64,000 nt of DNA from Micromonospora sp. NBC_01699. Its GTDB lineage: Bacteria > Actinomycetota > Actinomycetes > Mycobacteriales > Micromonosporaceae. This document shows, one piece after another, positions 45,189-53,514 of this stretch; the first letter of the stretch is position 1, and each line of letters begins with the position of its first letter. Made by a program: the position numbers and the translations under genes. Where the stretch lies: contig NZ_CP109199.1 of the NCBI RefSeq assembly GCF_036250065.1, positions 5,828,001 through 5,892,000 of the forward strand, read 5' to 3'. Below the pieces are notes generated by a model. The model did not search any database and had not been told where the DNA came from. It was given only the letters and a program-made list of their open reading frames with translations.

Positions 45189-45800
45189 GTGAACCAGTCA
45201 AGGCCCAAGGTCCGAATTTCCCGCGCCCTCGGCATCCCGCTCACTCCGAAGTGTGTGAAGTACTTCGAGCGCCGGCCGTACCCGCCCGGCGTGCACGGCC
45301 GGTCGCGGCGCAAGACCTCGGACTACCAGGTACGACTGCTGGAGAAGCAGCGCCTGCGGCACCAGTACAACGTCAGCGAGACCCAGCTGCGGCGGGCCTT
45401 CGACGACGCCGTACGACTCGACGGGAAGACCGGCGAGAACCTGGTCACCCTGCTGGAACGGCGACTCGACGCGGTGGTGCACCGGTCCGGACTGACCAAG
45501 ACGATCTACCAGGCCCGGCAACTCGTCGCACACGGCCACTTCGCCGTCGACGGGATCAAGGTGGACCGCCCGTCCTACCGGCTGCGCCCCGGCCAGGTCG
45601 TCCGCGTACGCGAGCGCAGCCTCCAGAAGCCCCCGTTCCAGCTCGCCGCCACCGGGGCACAGGCCGGCTCCGGCCCCACCGCGCCCTACCTGTCGGTCAG
45701 CCTCACCGACCTCACCGTCACCCTGATCCGCCCACCCGCCCGCCGCGAAATCCCGATCATCTGCGACGAACAACTAGTAGTGGAGTTCTACTCCCGCTAA
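45189..45800 (+). CDS. rpsD: 30S ribosomal protein S4, Streptomyces-type paralogue
   Basis: Small-subunit assembly protein of 203 residues. It has the N-terminal domain (RPKVRISRALGIPLTPKCVK, YFERRPYPPGVHGRSRRKTS), an S4 RNA-binding domain (LERRLDAVVHRSGLTKTIYQ, ARQLVAHGHFAVDGIKVDRP) and the typical end IPIICDEQLVVEFYSR. It lacks the Cys4 zinc ribbon and resembles the S. coelicolor S4 rather than the mycobacterial form. It stands alone, not in the rpsM-rpsK-rpsD-rpoA operon, so it is probably a second copy. GTG 45189 follows GGGAG. It shares an iron-box-like site with the DUF2470 gene. A family A palindrome follows. Confidence 0.92.
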   Translation: MNQSRPKVRISRALGIPLTPKCVKYFERRPYPPGVHGRSRRKTSDYQVRLLEKQRLRHQYNVSETQLRRAFDDAVRLDGKTGENLVTLLERRLDAVVHRSGLTKTIYQARQLVAHGHFAVDGIKVDRPSYRLRPGQVVRVRERSLQKPPFQLAATGAQAGSGPTAPYLSVSLTDLTVTLIRPPARREIPIICDEQLVVEFYSR

Positions 45801-45870
45801 CCATCTCCCCCTCCCCCCTCCCCCCTCCCCCGCCGCCCCCGCCGCCCACGCCGCCCACGCCGCCCACGCC

Positions 45871-45932
45871 GCCGATCTAGGGCAAATACGTGTGATTAGA
45901 GATCCACTAGCACGTATTTGCCCTAGATCGGC
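45871..45932. repeat. Intergenic palindrome, family A, copy 3
   Basis: Perfect 22-base arms (45871-45892 and 45911-45932; core GATCTAGGGCAAATACGTG) enclose an 18-base centre containing AGAGATCCACTAG. It lies between the convergent S4 and ABC exporter genes and can act as terminator for both. Confidence 0.87.
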
Positions 45933-45988
45933 GAGTAGAGGCGCGCCCGCCCGGGGGCGGGCCCCGGGGGGGGAGGGGGCGGGGTGGG

Positions 45989-47797
45989 TTAGCGGGTTTG
46001 TTCTAGCCAGGAGGCGTAGAGGAGGGCGTAGGTGGAGGTGGGGTCGAGGATCAGGTCGTCGTGGGGGCCGCGTTGGACGATCCGGCCCCGGTCGACGACG
46101 ATCACCTCGTCGGCCGCCTGGGCGGTGGAGAGGCGGTGTGCGATCGCCACCGTGGTACGGCCCCGGGTCACCGCGTCCAGGGTGCGTTGCAGGCGTACCT
46201 CGGTCGCCGGGTCCACCGCGCTGGTCGCCTCGTCCAGCACCAGCAGGTCCGGGTCGGCCACGTACGCGCGGGCCAGTGCCACCAGTTGCCGCTCTCCGAC
46301 GCTCAGTGCCTCGCCGCGCTCGCCGACCCGGGTGTGCAGCCCGTCCGGCAGCCCGTCGACCCAGTCGGCCAGGCCGAGTTCGGCGAAGGTGGCCGCAAGT
46401 TCCTCGTCGGAGCAGCCCGGACGGCCGAAGCGGACATTCTCCGCCACGGTGGAGTCGAACAGGAACCCGTCCTGCGGCACCATCACCACCCGGGAGCGCA
46501 GCGACGAGAACCGCACCCGGTCCAGTGGGGCGCCGGAGAGCAGGACCGTACCGGTGGTCGGGTCCATCAGCCGGGTGAGCAGCTTGGCGAAGGTGGTCTT
46601 GCCGCTGCCGGTCTCGCCGACCACGGCGACCCGGCTCTTCGCCGGGATGTCCACGGTGATGTCGGACAGCACCGGCGGGCCGCCCGGATAGGCGAAGCCG
46701 ATCTGCGCGAACCGTATCTCGATCGGCCCCTCGGGCAGGTCGACGCCCTGCTCACCGGGGTCGGCCACGTCCGGGGCCAGGTCGAGTACGTCGAGCACCC
46801 GGCGCCAGCCGGCGACCGCGTTCTGCGCCTCGTTGAGCACCTCGGTGGCGATCTGCACCGGCTGGATGAAGAGCGTGACCAGGAACAGGAACGCGGTGAG
46901 CTGGCCGATGCTGAGGGTGCCGTCGACGCCGAGCCGGACCCCGAGCACGACCACGGCGGCCAGCGCCAGCCCGGCCGAGATCTCGCCGGTGGAGAAGCTG
47001 ACCACGTTGGTCCGGATGGCCCGCTGCTGGGCCCGGCGTTGCCCGTCGATGGCCTCGTCGATCCGTTTCGCGGTCCGCCCGGAGACGCCGTACGCCCGGA
47101 TCACCGACGCGCCCACGACGCTTTCCGCGACCGCCCCGAGCAGGGCGCCCGTCCGCTGCCGGACCACGCCGTACACCAGCGCGAGCCGCTTCTGGAAGGC
47201 CCGGATGACCAGCACGGCGGGGACGAACGCGGCGAACACCACCAGCGTCAACTGCCACGAGTAGACCGCCATCACGGTCGCGGTCACCACCACCTGGCCG
47301 GCGCTGATCAGCAGGATGACGCCGCCCCACTGGAGGAACTGGGTGATCTGGTCGACGTCGCTGGTGACCCGGGAGACCAGGGAGCCGCGCCGTTCCGACT
47401 GCTGGTGCAGCATCGACAGGTCGTGGACGTGCCGGAACGCGCGGGTGCGTACCCCGGCCAGGGCGGTCTCGCTGACCGTGAACAGCCGGCGCATCATCAG
47501 GTAGCCGCAGATCGTGGTCAGCACCAGCACCGCGGCGGTCACCGCGACGACCACGCCGACGACGCCGAGGTCCGGGCCGCCGGGCGCGCGCAGGCCGCGG
47601 TCGATGCCCTGTTGGATCGCCACCGGTACGGCCGCCCGGCCGATCATCGACACCAGGGCGAGGGCGAGCGTGCCGGCGAGACCGGTACGCAGTTCCGGCG
47701 AGAGCGCCAGGCCACGCCGGAGCGTACGCCAGGTTCCCTCGGTCCGTTCGGTGCCGCCGCCGATGGCTCCGGTCGCGGTCGCCGTGTCGGCGCTCAT
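45989..47797 (-). CDS. ABC exporter half, catalytic Walker B subunit
   Basis: Fused membrane/ATPase protein of 602 residues, one half of a heterodimeric exporter. Six helices precede the nucleotide-binding domain with Walker A AVVGETGSGKTTFAKL, Walker B LLVLDEATSAVDP (catalytic Glu present) and H-loop IAHRLST. The signature is LSVGERQ instead of LSGGQ. This is the expected pattern for the subunit whose signature contributes to the degenerate site. ATG 47797 overlaps the stop of the partner gene (ATGA). Likely substrates are drugs or lipids (inference). Confidence 0.94.
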   Translation of the reverse strand: MSADTATATGAIGGGTERTEGTWRTLRRGLALSPELRTGLAGTLALALVSMIGRAAVPVAIQQGIDRGLRAPGGPDLGVVGVVVAVTAAVLVLTTICGYLMMRRLFTVSETALAGVRTRAFRHVHDLSMLHQQSERRGSLVSRVTSDVDQITQFLQWGGVILLISAGQVVVTATVMAVYSWQLTLVVFAAFVPAVLVIRAFQKRLALVYGVVRQRTGALLGAVAESVVGASVIRAYGVSGRTAKRIDEAIDGQRRAQQRAIRTNVVSFSTGEISAGLALAAVVVLGVRLGVDGTLSIGQLTAFLFLVTLFIQPVQIATEVLNEAQNAVAGWRRVLDVLDLAPDVADPGEQGVDLPEGPIEIRFAQIGFAYPGGPPVLSDITVDIPAKSRVAVVGETGSGKTTFAKLLTRLMDPTTGTVLLSGAPLDRVRFSSLRSRVVMVPQDGFLFDSTVAENVRFGRPGCSDEELAATFAELGLADWVDGLPDGLHTRVGERGEALSVGERQLVALARAYVADPDLLVLDEATSAVDPATEVRLQRTLDAVTRGRTTVAIAHRLSTAQAADEVIVVDRGRIVQRGPHDDLILDPTSTYALLYASWLEQTR

Positions 47798-49878
47798 GCC
47801 ACCACCTCGCTGACGTCACCGTCGGCGGTGGCGGTGGCACGCGCCCCGGCACCGGTCGGCGGATCGGGGTCGACCGGCTCGTCCACGTACGCCTTCTCCC
47901 GCTCTCGTTCGGCTTCCGCCTTCTCGTAGGCGGTGACCAGGTCGGCGTAGCCGGGCACGGTGGCCAGCAGTTCGGGGTGGGTGCCGCGGGCGATCACCCG
48001 GCCCTGCTCGACGTAGATGACCTCGTCGGCGAGGGCGATGGTGGCCCGCCGGTACGCCACCACCAGGATCGAGGCGGCCGGCCCGGTGGCCCCGTCGTCG
48101 GCACCGGTCGGCGGTCCGCCCCGGCTGAGCGCGGCCAGGATCGCGGCCTCGACCCGGGGGTCGACCGCACTGGTCGCGTCGTCCAGGACCAGCAGGCGGG
48201 GCCGGCCGGCGAGGGCGCGGGCCAGGGTGAGCCGTTGGCGCTGGCCGCCGGAGAGCGAGGTGCCGCGCTCGCCGACCCGGGTGTCCAGCCCGTCGGGCAG
48301 GGCGGAGATGAAGCCGTCCGCCTCGGCCAGCCGCAGCGCCGCCCAGACGTCCTCGTCGCCGATGTCCGGCCGGTCGAGGGTGATGTTGGCGCGGACCGTG
48401 TCGTCGAAGATGAACGGCACCTGTGCCACCAGGGCGACGGTGTCGGTGAGCGAGGCCGCGGTCAGTGACCGTACGTCGACGTCGTCCAGGGCGATGGTGC
48501 CGGACTGCGGGTCGACCAGCCGTACGGCCAGCGAGACGATGGTCGACTTGCCGCAGCCGGTCGGGCCGACCAGGGCGACGGTGCGACCGGGCGGGACGGT
48601 GAACGAGACGTCGTGCAGCACCGGGATCCGGACCGACCGCGACCGCTCCGGCGGCAGCGGGTCGGCGGACGGGTCGGCAGCGGTCGGAGCGGCGGCGGGA
48701 GCGGCGGAACCGGTGGCGCGGGCCGGGTCGGTCGGGCCGCCCGGATCGGCGGCACCGGTCGGACCGCCGAGGCCCGAGTCGGCCCAGTCCGGGGGTTCGT
48801 AGCCGAACCCGACCCGGTCGAAGACGACGGTGGCCGGGCTGTTGTCGTGGCGGTCCAGCACGGTCTGCCCGTACGGCATGTCGCCGGTGGCGGTGAGGAC
48901 CCGCTGGACCCGGTCCCAGCCGGCGACGCTGCGCGGCAGTTCGGCGAGCACCCAGCCGATCGCGCGTACGGGGAACGCCAGCACGGTGAACAGGAACGCG
49001 ACGCTGACCAGTTCGGTCACGGTGACCGCGCCCTGGCGCAGCCGGAACGCCCCGACCAGCAGCACGGCCAGGGTGCCGAGGCTGGGCAGGGTGTCGAGCA
49101 TCGGGTCGAACACGCCGCGCAGCCGGCCGACCGAGATCAGCGCGTCGCGCAGCTCGCCGGCCCGTACGGCGAACCGGGCGGTCTCCTGCGTCTCCCGGCC
49201 CATGGTCTTGACCACCAGGGCACCGTCGAAGCTCTCGTGCGCGATGGCGCTGACCTCGGCCCGCAGTTGCTGGGCTCGCGCCTGGCGGGGGGCCATCCGG
49301 CGGGAGTACACGACGTTGAGCGCGAACAGGGTCGGGAAGATCGCCATGCCGACCATGGCCAGCACCCAGTCGGTGACGAACAGCGAGCCGATCGCGGCCA
49401 CCAGCATCACCAGCGTGCCGACGGCGAACGGCAGCGGCGCGATCGGGTACCAGGCGGCCTCGACGTCGGAGTTGGCGTTGGACAGCAGGGTTCCGGTGGC
49501 GTGCCGGTGGTGCCAGGACAGCGGCAGGTCCAGGTAGCGGCGGGTGACCCGGCGCCGGTAGCTCGCCTGGAGCCGGTACTGCATGTAACCGGCGGCGATC
49601 CGGCGGCCGAAGACGCCCAGCACCTTGAACAGGCTGACCCCGACCAGCGCGGCGGCGGCGAGCGCGACCAGCCCGGCGTCGGCCCGCCCGTCGGTGAGCG
49701 CGGGGACCACCACGTTCCCGACGATGGCGCCGACCACGTACGCGCTGGCGATGGTGACCAGCCCGAAGATCACGCTGCCGCTGACCGCCACCGCGAAGAT
49801 CCGGGGTTCCTCGCGTATCGCCTGGCCGAGCACCCGCAGCCCGCGCCCGAGTACATCCCGACTTGTCCTGGTCGCCAC
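47794..49878 (-). CDS. ABC exporter half, degenerate Walker B subunit
   Basis: Partner protein of 694 residues. After the membrane domain it has Walker A ALVGPTGCGKSTIVSL, a canonical signature LSGGQRQRLTLARAL, but Walker B LLVLDDATSAVDP with Asp in place of the catalytic Glu. The H-loop position reads VVAYRRAT, with Tyr instead of His. Together with the LSVGE signature of its partner this makes one inactive and one active ATP site, as in TM287/288-type exporters. A Pro/Ala/Asp-rich insertion (about 370-415) precedes the ATPase domain. GTG 49878 follows GGGGAG. First gene of the pair. Confidence 0.94.
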   Translation of the reverse strand: MATRTSRDVLGRGLRVLGQAIREEPRIFAVAVSGSVIFGLVTIASAYVVGAIVGNVVVPALTDGRADAGLVALAAAALVGVSLFKVLGVFGRRIAAGYMQYRLQASYRRRVTRRYLDLPLSWHHRHATGTLLSNANSDVEAAWYPIAPLPFAVGTLVMLVAAIGSLFVTDWVLAMVGMAIFPTLFALNVVYSRRMAPRQARAQQLRAEVSAIAHESFDGALVVKTMGRETQETARFAVRAGELRDALISVGRLRGVFDPMLDTLPSLGTLAVLLVGAFRLRQGAVTVTELVSVAFLFTVLAFPVRAIGWVLAELPRSVAGWDRVQRVLTATGDMPYGQTVLDRHDNSPATVVFDRVGFGYEPPDWADSGLGGPTGAADPGGPTDPARATGSAAPAAAPTAADPSADPLPPERSRSVRIPVLHDVSFTVPPGRTVALVGPTGCGKSTIVSLAVRLVDPQSGTIALDDVDVRSLTAASLTDTVALVAQVPFIFDDTVRANITLDRPDIGDEDVWAALRLAEADGFISALPDGLDTRVGERGTSLSGGQRQRLTLARALAGRPRLLVLDDATSAVDPRVEAAILAALSRGGPPTGADDGATGPAASILVVAYRRATIALADEVIYVEQGRVIARGTHPELLATVPGYADLVTAYEKAEAEREREKAYVDEPVDPDPPTGAGARATATADGDVSEVVA

Positions 49879-50027
49879 TCGCTCCCCTGCCGTAAGCCAT
49901 GGTTATCCACCCCATCCTTACCGATCTGGGGTGTGGGTGACGATCTGGGTCCGATTGTGTCTGCTGTCACAGCGACAGTGGCCCCCGCCGGCCGTCCCGC
50001 TCCCGAGCCGCCGGCACTGATCACGCC

Positions 50028-50043
50028 TACGATCGACACCATG
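50028..50043 (+). promoter_or_regulatory. Leaderless -10 element of the TIGR03085 gene
   Basis: TACGAT (50028-50033) fits TANNNT and ends seven bases before the ATG at 50041; no ribosome binding site is present. Confidence 0.5.
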
Positions 50044-50670
50044 CCTCGGTACGCCGAATCGGAACGCCAGTCGCTCGCCGACCTCCTGCTCACGCTCGGC
50101 CCGGACGCGCCGACCATCAACGAGGGCTGGGCGACCCGGCACATGGCTGCCCACCTGGTGCTCCGTGAGCGCCGGCCGGACGCCTCGATCGGGATCATGT
50201 TCCGCCCGTTGAGCGGACGCACCGAACGGCTGCTCCAGCAGTTCGCGGCCCAGCCGTACGCCGACCTGATCGCCCGGTTGCGGCGACCGCCCCGGTGGGG
50301 ACCGCTGACCAACCCGCTGGTCGACGAGCTGGCCAACGGCCTCGAATTCCTGGTGCACCACGAGGACGTACGCCGGGCCCAGCCGGACTGGCAGCCCCGC
50401 GCCCTGTCGCCCGGTCACCAGGCGGCGGTCTGGAAGCAGGTGCCGCTGATGGCCCGGATGGCGCTGCGCCGGTTCCCGGCCGCGGTGCTCGTCCAGGCCC
50501 CGGGTCACGGCGAGCGGTCCACCGGTGCCGGCGGTGAGCAGCTGCGGGTGGTCGGCGCGCCCAGCGAGCTGGCGCTGTTCCTGATGGGCCGGCAGCGGGT
50601 GGCCCGGGTCCAACTGACCGGCCCGAACCCGCTGGCCGAACGGTTGCGCACGATCAAACTCGGAAACTGA
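50041..50670 (+). CDS. TIGR03085-type metal-binding protein (DinB/maleylpyruvate isomerase-like)
   Basis: Cytoplasmic protein of 209 residues. It starts YAESERQSLADLLLTLGPDA, typical of the actinobacterial TIGR03085 group related to the mycothiol-dependent maleylpyruvate isomerase N-domain. Possible metal ligands are His in TRHMAAHLVLRERRPDA and the pair in GLEFLVHHEDVRRAQPDW. The C-terminal part includes VVGAPSELALFLMGRQRVAR. Function is not established for this family. The gene is probably leaderless. It is divergent from the ABC exporter pair. Confidence 0.87.
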   Translation: MPRYAESERQSLADLLLTLGPDAPTINEGWATRHMAAHLVLRERRPDASIGIMFRPLSGRTERLLQQFAAQPYADLIARLRRPPRWGPLTNPLVDELANGLEFLVHHEDVRRAQPDWQPRALSPGHQAAVWKQVPLMARMALRRFPAAVLVQAPGHGERSTGAGGEQLRVVGAPSELALFLMGRQRVARVQLTGPNPLAERLRTIKLGN

Positions 50671-51154
50671 ACAGCCGGAGCGACCCGGCCCGACGCCCGC
50701 TTCGGGGGCACCCGTACACCGGTCCGGGCCCCGGACGCCGGCTGCCGCCCGACCTGGACCGCCGACCGCAGCGGACCGCCGGCTCGTCGTCCGCGCGCAA
50801 CTTGCACCGGATCCGGTAACCCGCGGAGCGCCCGGTGGCCGTAGGCTTCATCGCGCATCTCTCCCGGACACCGCACCGCCCAGCGGCCCGTGGTGTCCGG
50901 TCCACCTCTCGATCCACCATCAACGGCGCGGACCCGATGCGGCGGGTCACGAGCGGTTGGGTACCGGGAGGCGTTCACCGGCACACCCCCGCTGGTGCAT
51001 CCCGGCCGTGTTCGCCCGGCCGGTCCGTCCTTCGTGGATGGTCCGGCCGTGTTCACCCGGTCGGTCCGTCCTCCATGGACGGTGACCAGAGTGCCGTGCG
51101 CGCCTCGACGCCCGACCGCCGCCAGTCGCGGTGGGCCGTGCGACAGGGGGCAAC
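50671..51154. other. Gene-free region upstream of the terpene synthase
   Basis: No supported gene in 484 bases. It contains a 41-base imperfect tandem duplication at 51002-51083. Open frames give Arg/Pro-rich text without similarity. Confidence 0.55.
51002..51083. repeat. 41-base imperfect tandem duplication
   Basis: Two copies begin CCGGCCGTGTTC at 51002 and 51043 and stay similar over about 40 bases. They end about 70 bases before the terpene synthase ATG. Confidence 0.8.
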
Positions 51155-52108
51155 ATGCGGTCCTTCGCCGCGGCGGCACTCATCGCGCCGCCGTTTCCGG
51201 CGCGCCTCAACCCGCACGCCGCCGAGTCCGCCACCCGGTCCGCCCGGTGGGCGGCCGAACTCGGCCTGATCGTCACCTCCGACGCCGCCCGGCGACTCGA
51301 CCGGGCGAACGCCGGTGAACTCGCCGGGCGGGCCTGCCCGGACGCCGACCCGGATCGGCTCGACCTGCTCACCGACCTGGTGACCTGGCTGTTCGCCTTC
51401 GACGACGCGTGCGACGACGACGGGCTGGGCGCCGATCCGGGTCGGCTGTCGCCGGTGGTGAGCCGACTGCTCGACGTACTCGACCTGCTCGGTGAGCCGC
51501 CGCCGACGGCGGTACTCGCCACCGCCGGCCCCACCGGCGCGGGACTGCACGACCTGTGTCGGCGGCTGCGCCGCAGCGAACAACCCGACCTGCTGGTCCG
51601 CTTCACCGCCCGGTTCCGCGACTACCTGCTCGCCCTGCTCTGGGAGGCCGCGAACCGGGAACACCACCGGGTGCCGGCGATCGACGAGTACATCCAGATG
51701 CGGCGGCACACCGGCGCCGTACACCCCAGTTTCACGCTGACCGACCACGCCCGCGACGCCCGGCCGGGGGCGGCGGCGCTCGCCGATCCGCAGCTGTCCG
51801 CGCTCGACCGGTGGGCCGCCGACCTGGTCTGCTGGTGCAACGACGTCTTCTCGTACGGCAAGGAGCGCCGGCTGGAACAGGACGGGCACAACCTGACCCT
51901 GGTGATCGCCCGGGAGACCGGGCAGGACGAGCAGACCGCGCTCGCCGACGCGGCCGGGCGGTTCAACCACGGTCTCGACGCGTACCTGCGGTTGGAGGAA
52001 CTGGTGCTCGACGGCGCCGAGCCGGCGGTCACCCGATTCGTCGCCGGCCGCCGGGACTGGATCCGGGCCACCTACGACTGGTCCCTGCACGCCACCCGGT
52101 ACGCCTGA
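51155..52108 (+). CDS. Class I terpene synthase
   Basis: Cyclises a linear prenyl diphosphate, probably farnesyl or geranyl diphosphate. The 317-residue alpha-domain protein shows the Asp-rich motif DDACD (residues 83-87) and the NSE triad NDVFSYGKE (229-237) that bind Mg and pyrophosphate. An RY pair near the C-terminus (HATRYA) is as in other bacterial sesquiterpene synthases. ATG 51155 has AGGGGG four bases upstream. No prenyltransferase, P450 or other tailoring gene is adjacent, so the product cannot be predicted. Its stop and that of the convergent gene are 10 bases apart within a small palindrome. Confidence 0.93.
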   Translation: MRSFAAAALIAPPFPARLNPHAAESATRSARWAAELGLIVTSDAARRLDRANAGELAGRACPDADPDRLDLLTDLVTWLFAFDDACDDDGLGADPGRLSPVVSRLLDVLDLLGEPPPTAVLATAGPTGAGLHDLCRRLRRSEQPDLLVRFTARFRDYLLALLWEAANREHHRVPAIDEYIQMRRHTGAVHPSFTLTDHARDARPGAAALADPQLSALDRWAADLVCWCNDVFSYGKERRLEQDGHNLTLVIARETGQDEQTALADAAGRFNHGLDAYLRLEELVLDGAEPAVTRFVAGRRDWIRATYDWSLHATRYA

Positions 52109-52122
52109 CCGGTCCGGGTCAG
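52105..52122. terminator. Small palindrome spanning two convergent stop codons
   Basis: CTGACC (52105-52110) pairs with GGTCAG (52117-52122). The stop codons of the terpene synthase and of the opposing gene are each inside one arm. Confidence 0.4.
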
Positions 52123-52658
52123 TCTTCCTCCCGCACCGAGGCGTCGGGCCGGCCGGCGGGGCAGCTCACCCGCACCTCGACCCGGCCGGCCCGGCCCTCG
52201 AAGGTCACCTCGGCCCGGTCGTCCGGGCCGGGGTCCACCTGTTTCACCGCGTAACCCTGGGCCGGGGTCCAGAGCACGAGCGAGACAGTACGGCCGTCGC
52301 ACCGGGCCACCACCGTCCCGCCCGTGGTCGCGAACGGGGTACGCGTACCGGCGCCGCCGGTGCCGGCCGTCGACGGTGCACCGGTCGAGGATGGATCGAC
52401 GGTCGACGGTGCACCGGTCGACGAGGGGCCGGCGGTCGGGGTGCCCGCCGGCGGCGTACCGATGGGTGGTTGGACCGGTCCGGACGGTGCGTCGGCGGCG
52501 GCGGCCAGGTCGCGGGCCAGGTCCCGTTCGTCGACGACCGGGCCGGCCGGGCCGGCGATGCCGGTGCCGATCAGCTCGACCGCCCCCAGTCCGGTGACCG
52601 TGGCGGCCACGGCGGCGGCGAGCCATCCGGCGACGGCGAGTACGGCACGGCGGGTCAT
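52119..52658 (-). CDS. Membrane-anchored or secreted hypothetical protein
   Basis: Unrecognised protein of 179 residues. An N-terminal hydrophobic anchor or signal (AVLAVAGWLAAAVAATVTGL) is followed by a Pro/Thr/Ser/Gly-rich spacer with repeats of PSSTGAPST. A small C-terminal domain (about 105-179) contains two Cys that could pair (VVARCDGRTVSLVLWTPAQG and VEVRVSCPAGRPDAS). The gene is divergent from the response regulator with about 100 bases between starts, so it may be a target of that two-component system (inference). Confidence 0.75.
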   Translation of the reverse strand: MTRRAVLAVAGWLAAAVAATVTGLGAVELIGTGIAGPAGPVVDERDLARDLAAAADAPSGPVQPPIGTPPAGTPTAGPSSTGAPSTVDPSSTGAPSTAGTGGAGTRTPFATTGGTVVARCDGRTVSLVLWTPAQGYAVKQVDPGPDDRAEVTFEGRAGRVEVRVSCPAGRPDASVREED

Positions 52659-52748
52659 CCCCCGACTATGCCCGGCGCGACGTTAAGGCGGGCACGGCGC
52701 GACGCTAAGGGAGGGTTAACGACACCCACGCGACCGGTCGGCCGGGGA

Positions 52749-52764
52749 TACCGTTCCTGCTGTG
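52749..52764 (+). promoter_or_regulatory. Leaderless -10 element of the response regulator gene
   Basis: TACCGT (52749-52754) fits TANNNT and ends seven bases before the GTG start at 52762, with no ribosome binding site between. Confidence 0.5.
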
Positions 52765-53514
52765 GCCCGCCTCCTGCTGATCGAGGACGACCCGACGATC
52801 CGGCTGCCGCTGTTGCGTGCCCTGCGCGAGCGGGGCCACGCCGTCGCCGCCGCGCAGACCGCGCTCACCGGTTTGCAGGGCGTCCTCGACAACCGTCCCG
52901 ACCTGGTCGTGCTCGACCTCGGCCTGCCCGACCTGGACGGCCTGGAACTGCTCCGGATGGTCCGGGCGGTGAGCACCATCCCGGTGATCATCGCCACCGC
53001 GCGGGACGACGAGGCGGAGATCGTCCGCGCCCTCGACGCGGGCGCCGACGACTACGTGGTGAAGCCGTTCACCGCCGCCCAACTCGACGCGCGGGTCCGT
53101 GCGGTGCTCCGCCGCGGACCGGAGCAGCCGAGCCGGCCACCGGTGCTGACCGTGGGTGAGCTGCGCATCGATCCGGGGGCGCGGACGGCCAGCCGGGCCG
53201 GCGTCGACCTGGGGCTGACCCCGCGCGAGTTCGACCTGCTGCACCACCTCGCCCGCCGGGCCGGGCAGGTGGTGAGCAAGCGGGAACTGCTCACCGAGGT
53301 GTGGCAGGTGCCGTACGGCAGCGCCGACAAGACCGTCGACGTGCACCTGTCCTGGCTGCGGCGCAAACTGGGCGAGACCGCCCAGCAGCCGGTCTACCTG
53401 CACACCGTACGCGGCGTGGGGGTCCGGCTCGGCGCACCGGAGCCGGGACCGGCAACCGAGTCCGGGCCGGCAACCGAGTCTGGACCGGCGGCCGGATCGG
53501 GACGGCCGGTGTGA
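52762..53514 (+). CDS. OmpR-family response regulator
   Basis: Phosphorylation-dependent transcription factor of 250 residues. The receiver domain has the acidic pair LLLIEDDPT, phospho-acceptor Asp52 in LVVLDLGLPD, Thr in IIATARDD and Lys in VVKPF. The C-terminal winged helix is of the OmpR/PhoB type (LTPREFDLLHHLARRAGQVV, VDVHLSWLRRKLGE). A Gly/Pro/Glu/Ser tail with repeated GPATES follows. Transcription is probably leaderless from GTG 52762. The stop overlaps the GTG of the histidine kinase (GTGA), so the pair is coupled. Confidence 0.96.
   Translation: MARLLLIEDDPTIRLPLLRALRERGHAVAAAQTALTGLQGVLDNRPDLVVLDLGLPDLDGLELLRMVRAVSTIPVIIATARDDEAEIVRALDAGADDYVVKPFTAAQLDARVRAVLRRGPEQPSRPPVLTVGELRIDPGARTASRAGVDLGLTPREFDLLHHLARRAGQVVSKRELLTEVWQVPYGSADKTVDVHLSWLRRKLGETAQQPVYLHTVRGVGVRLGAPEPGPATESGPATESGPAAGSGRPV

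Noticed and set aside
51155-52658. Terpenoid biosynthetic gene cluster
   Set aside because: Only the synthase is present; neighbours are a TIGR03085 protein, an unknown anchored protein and a two-component system with no link to terpene tailoring.
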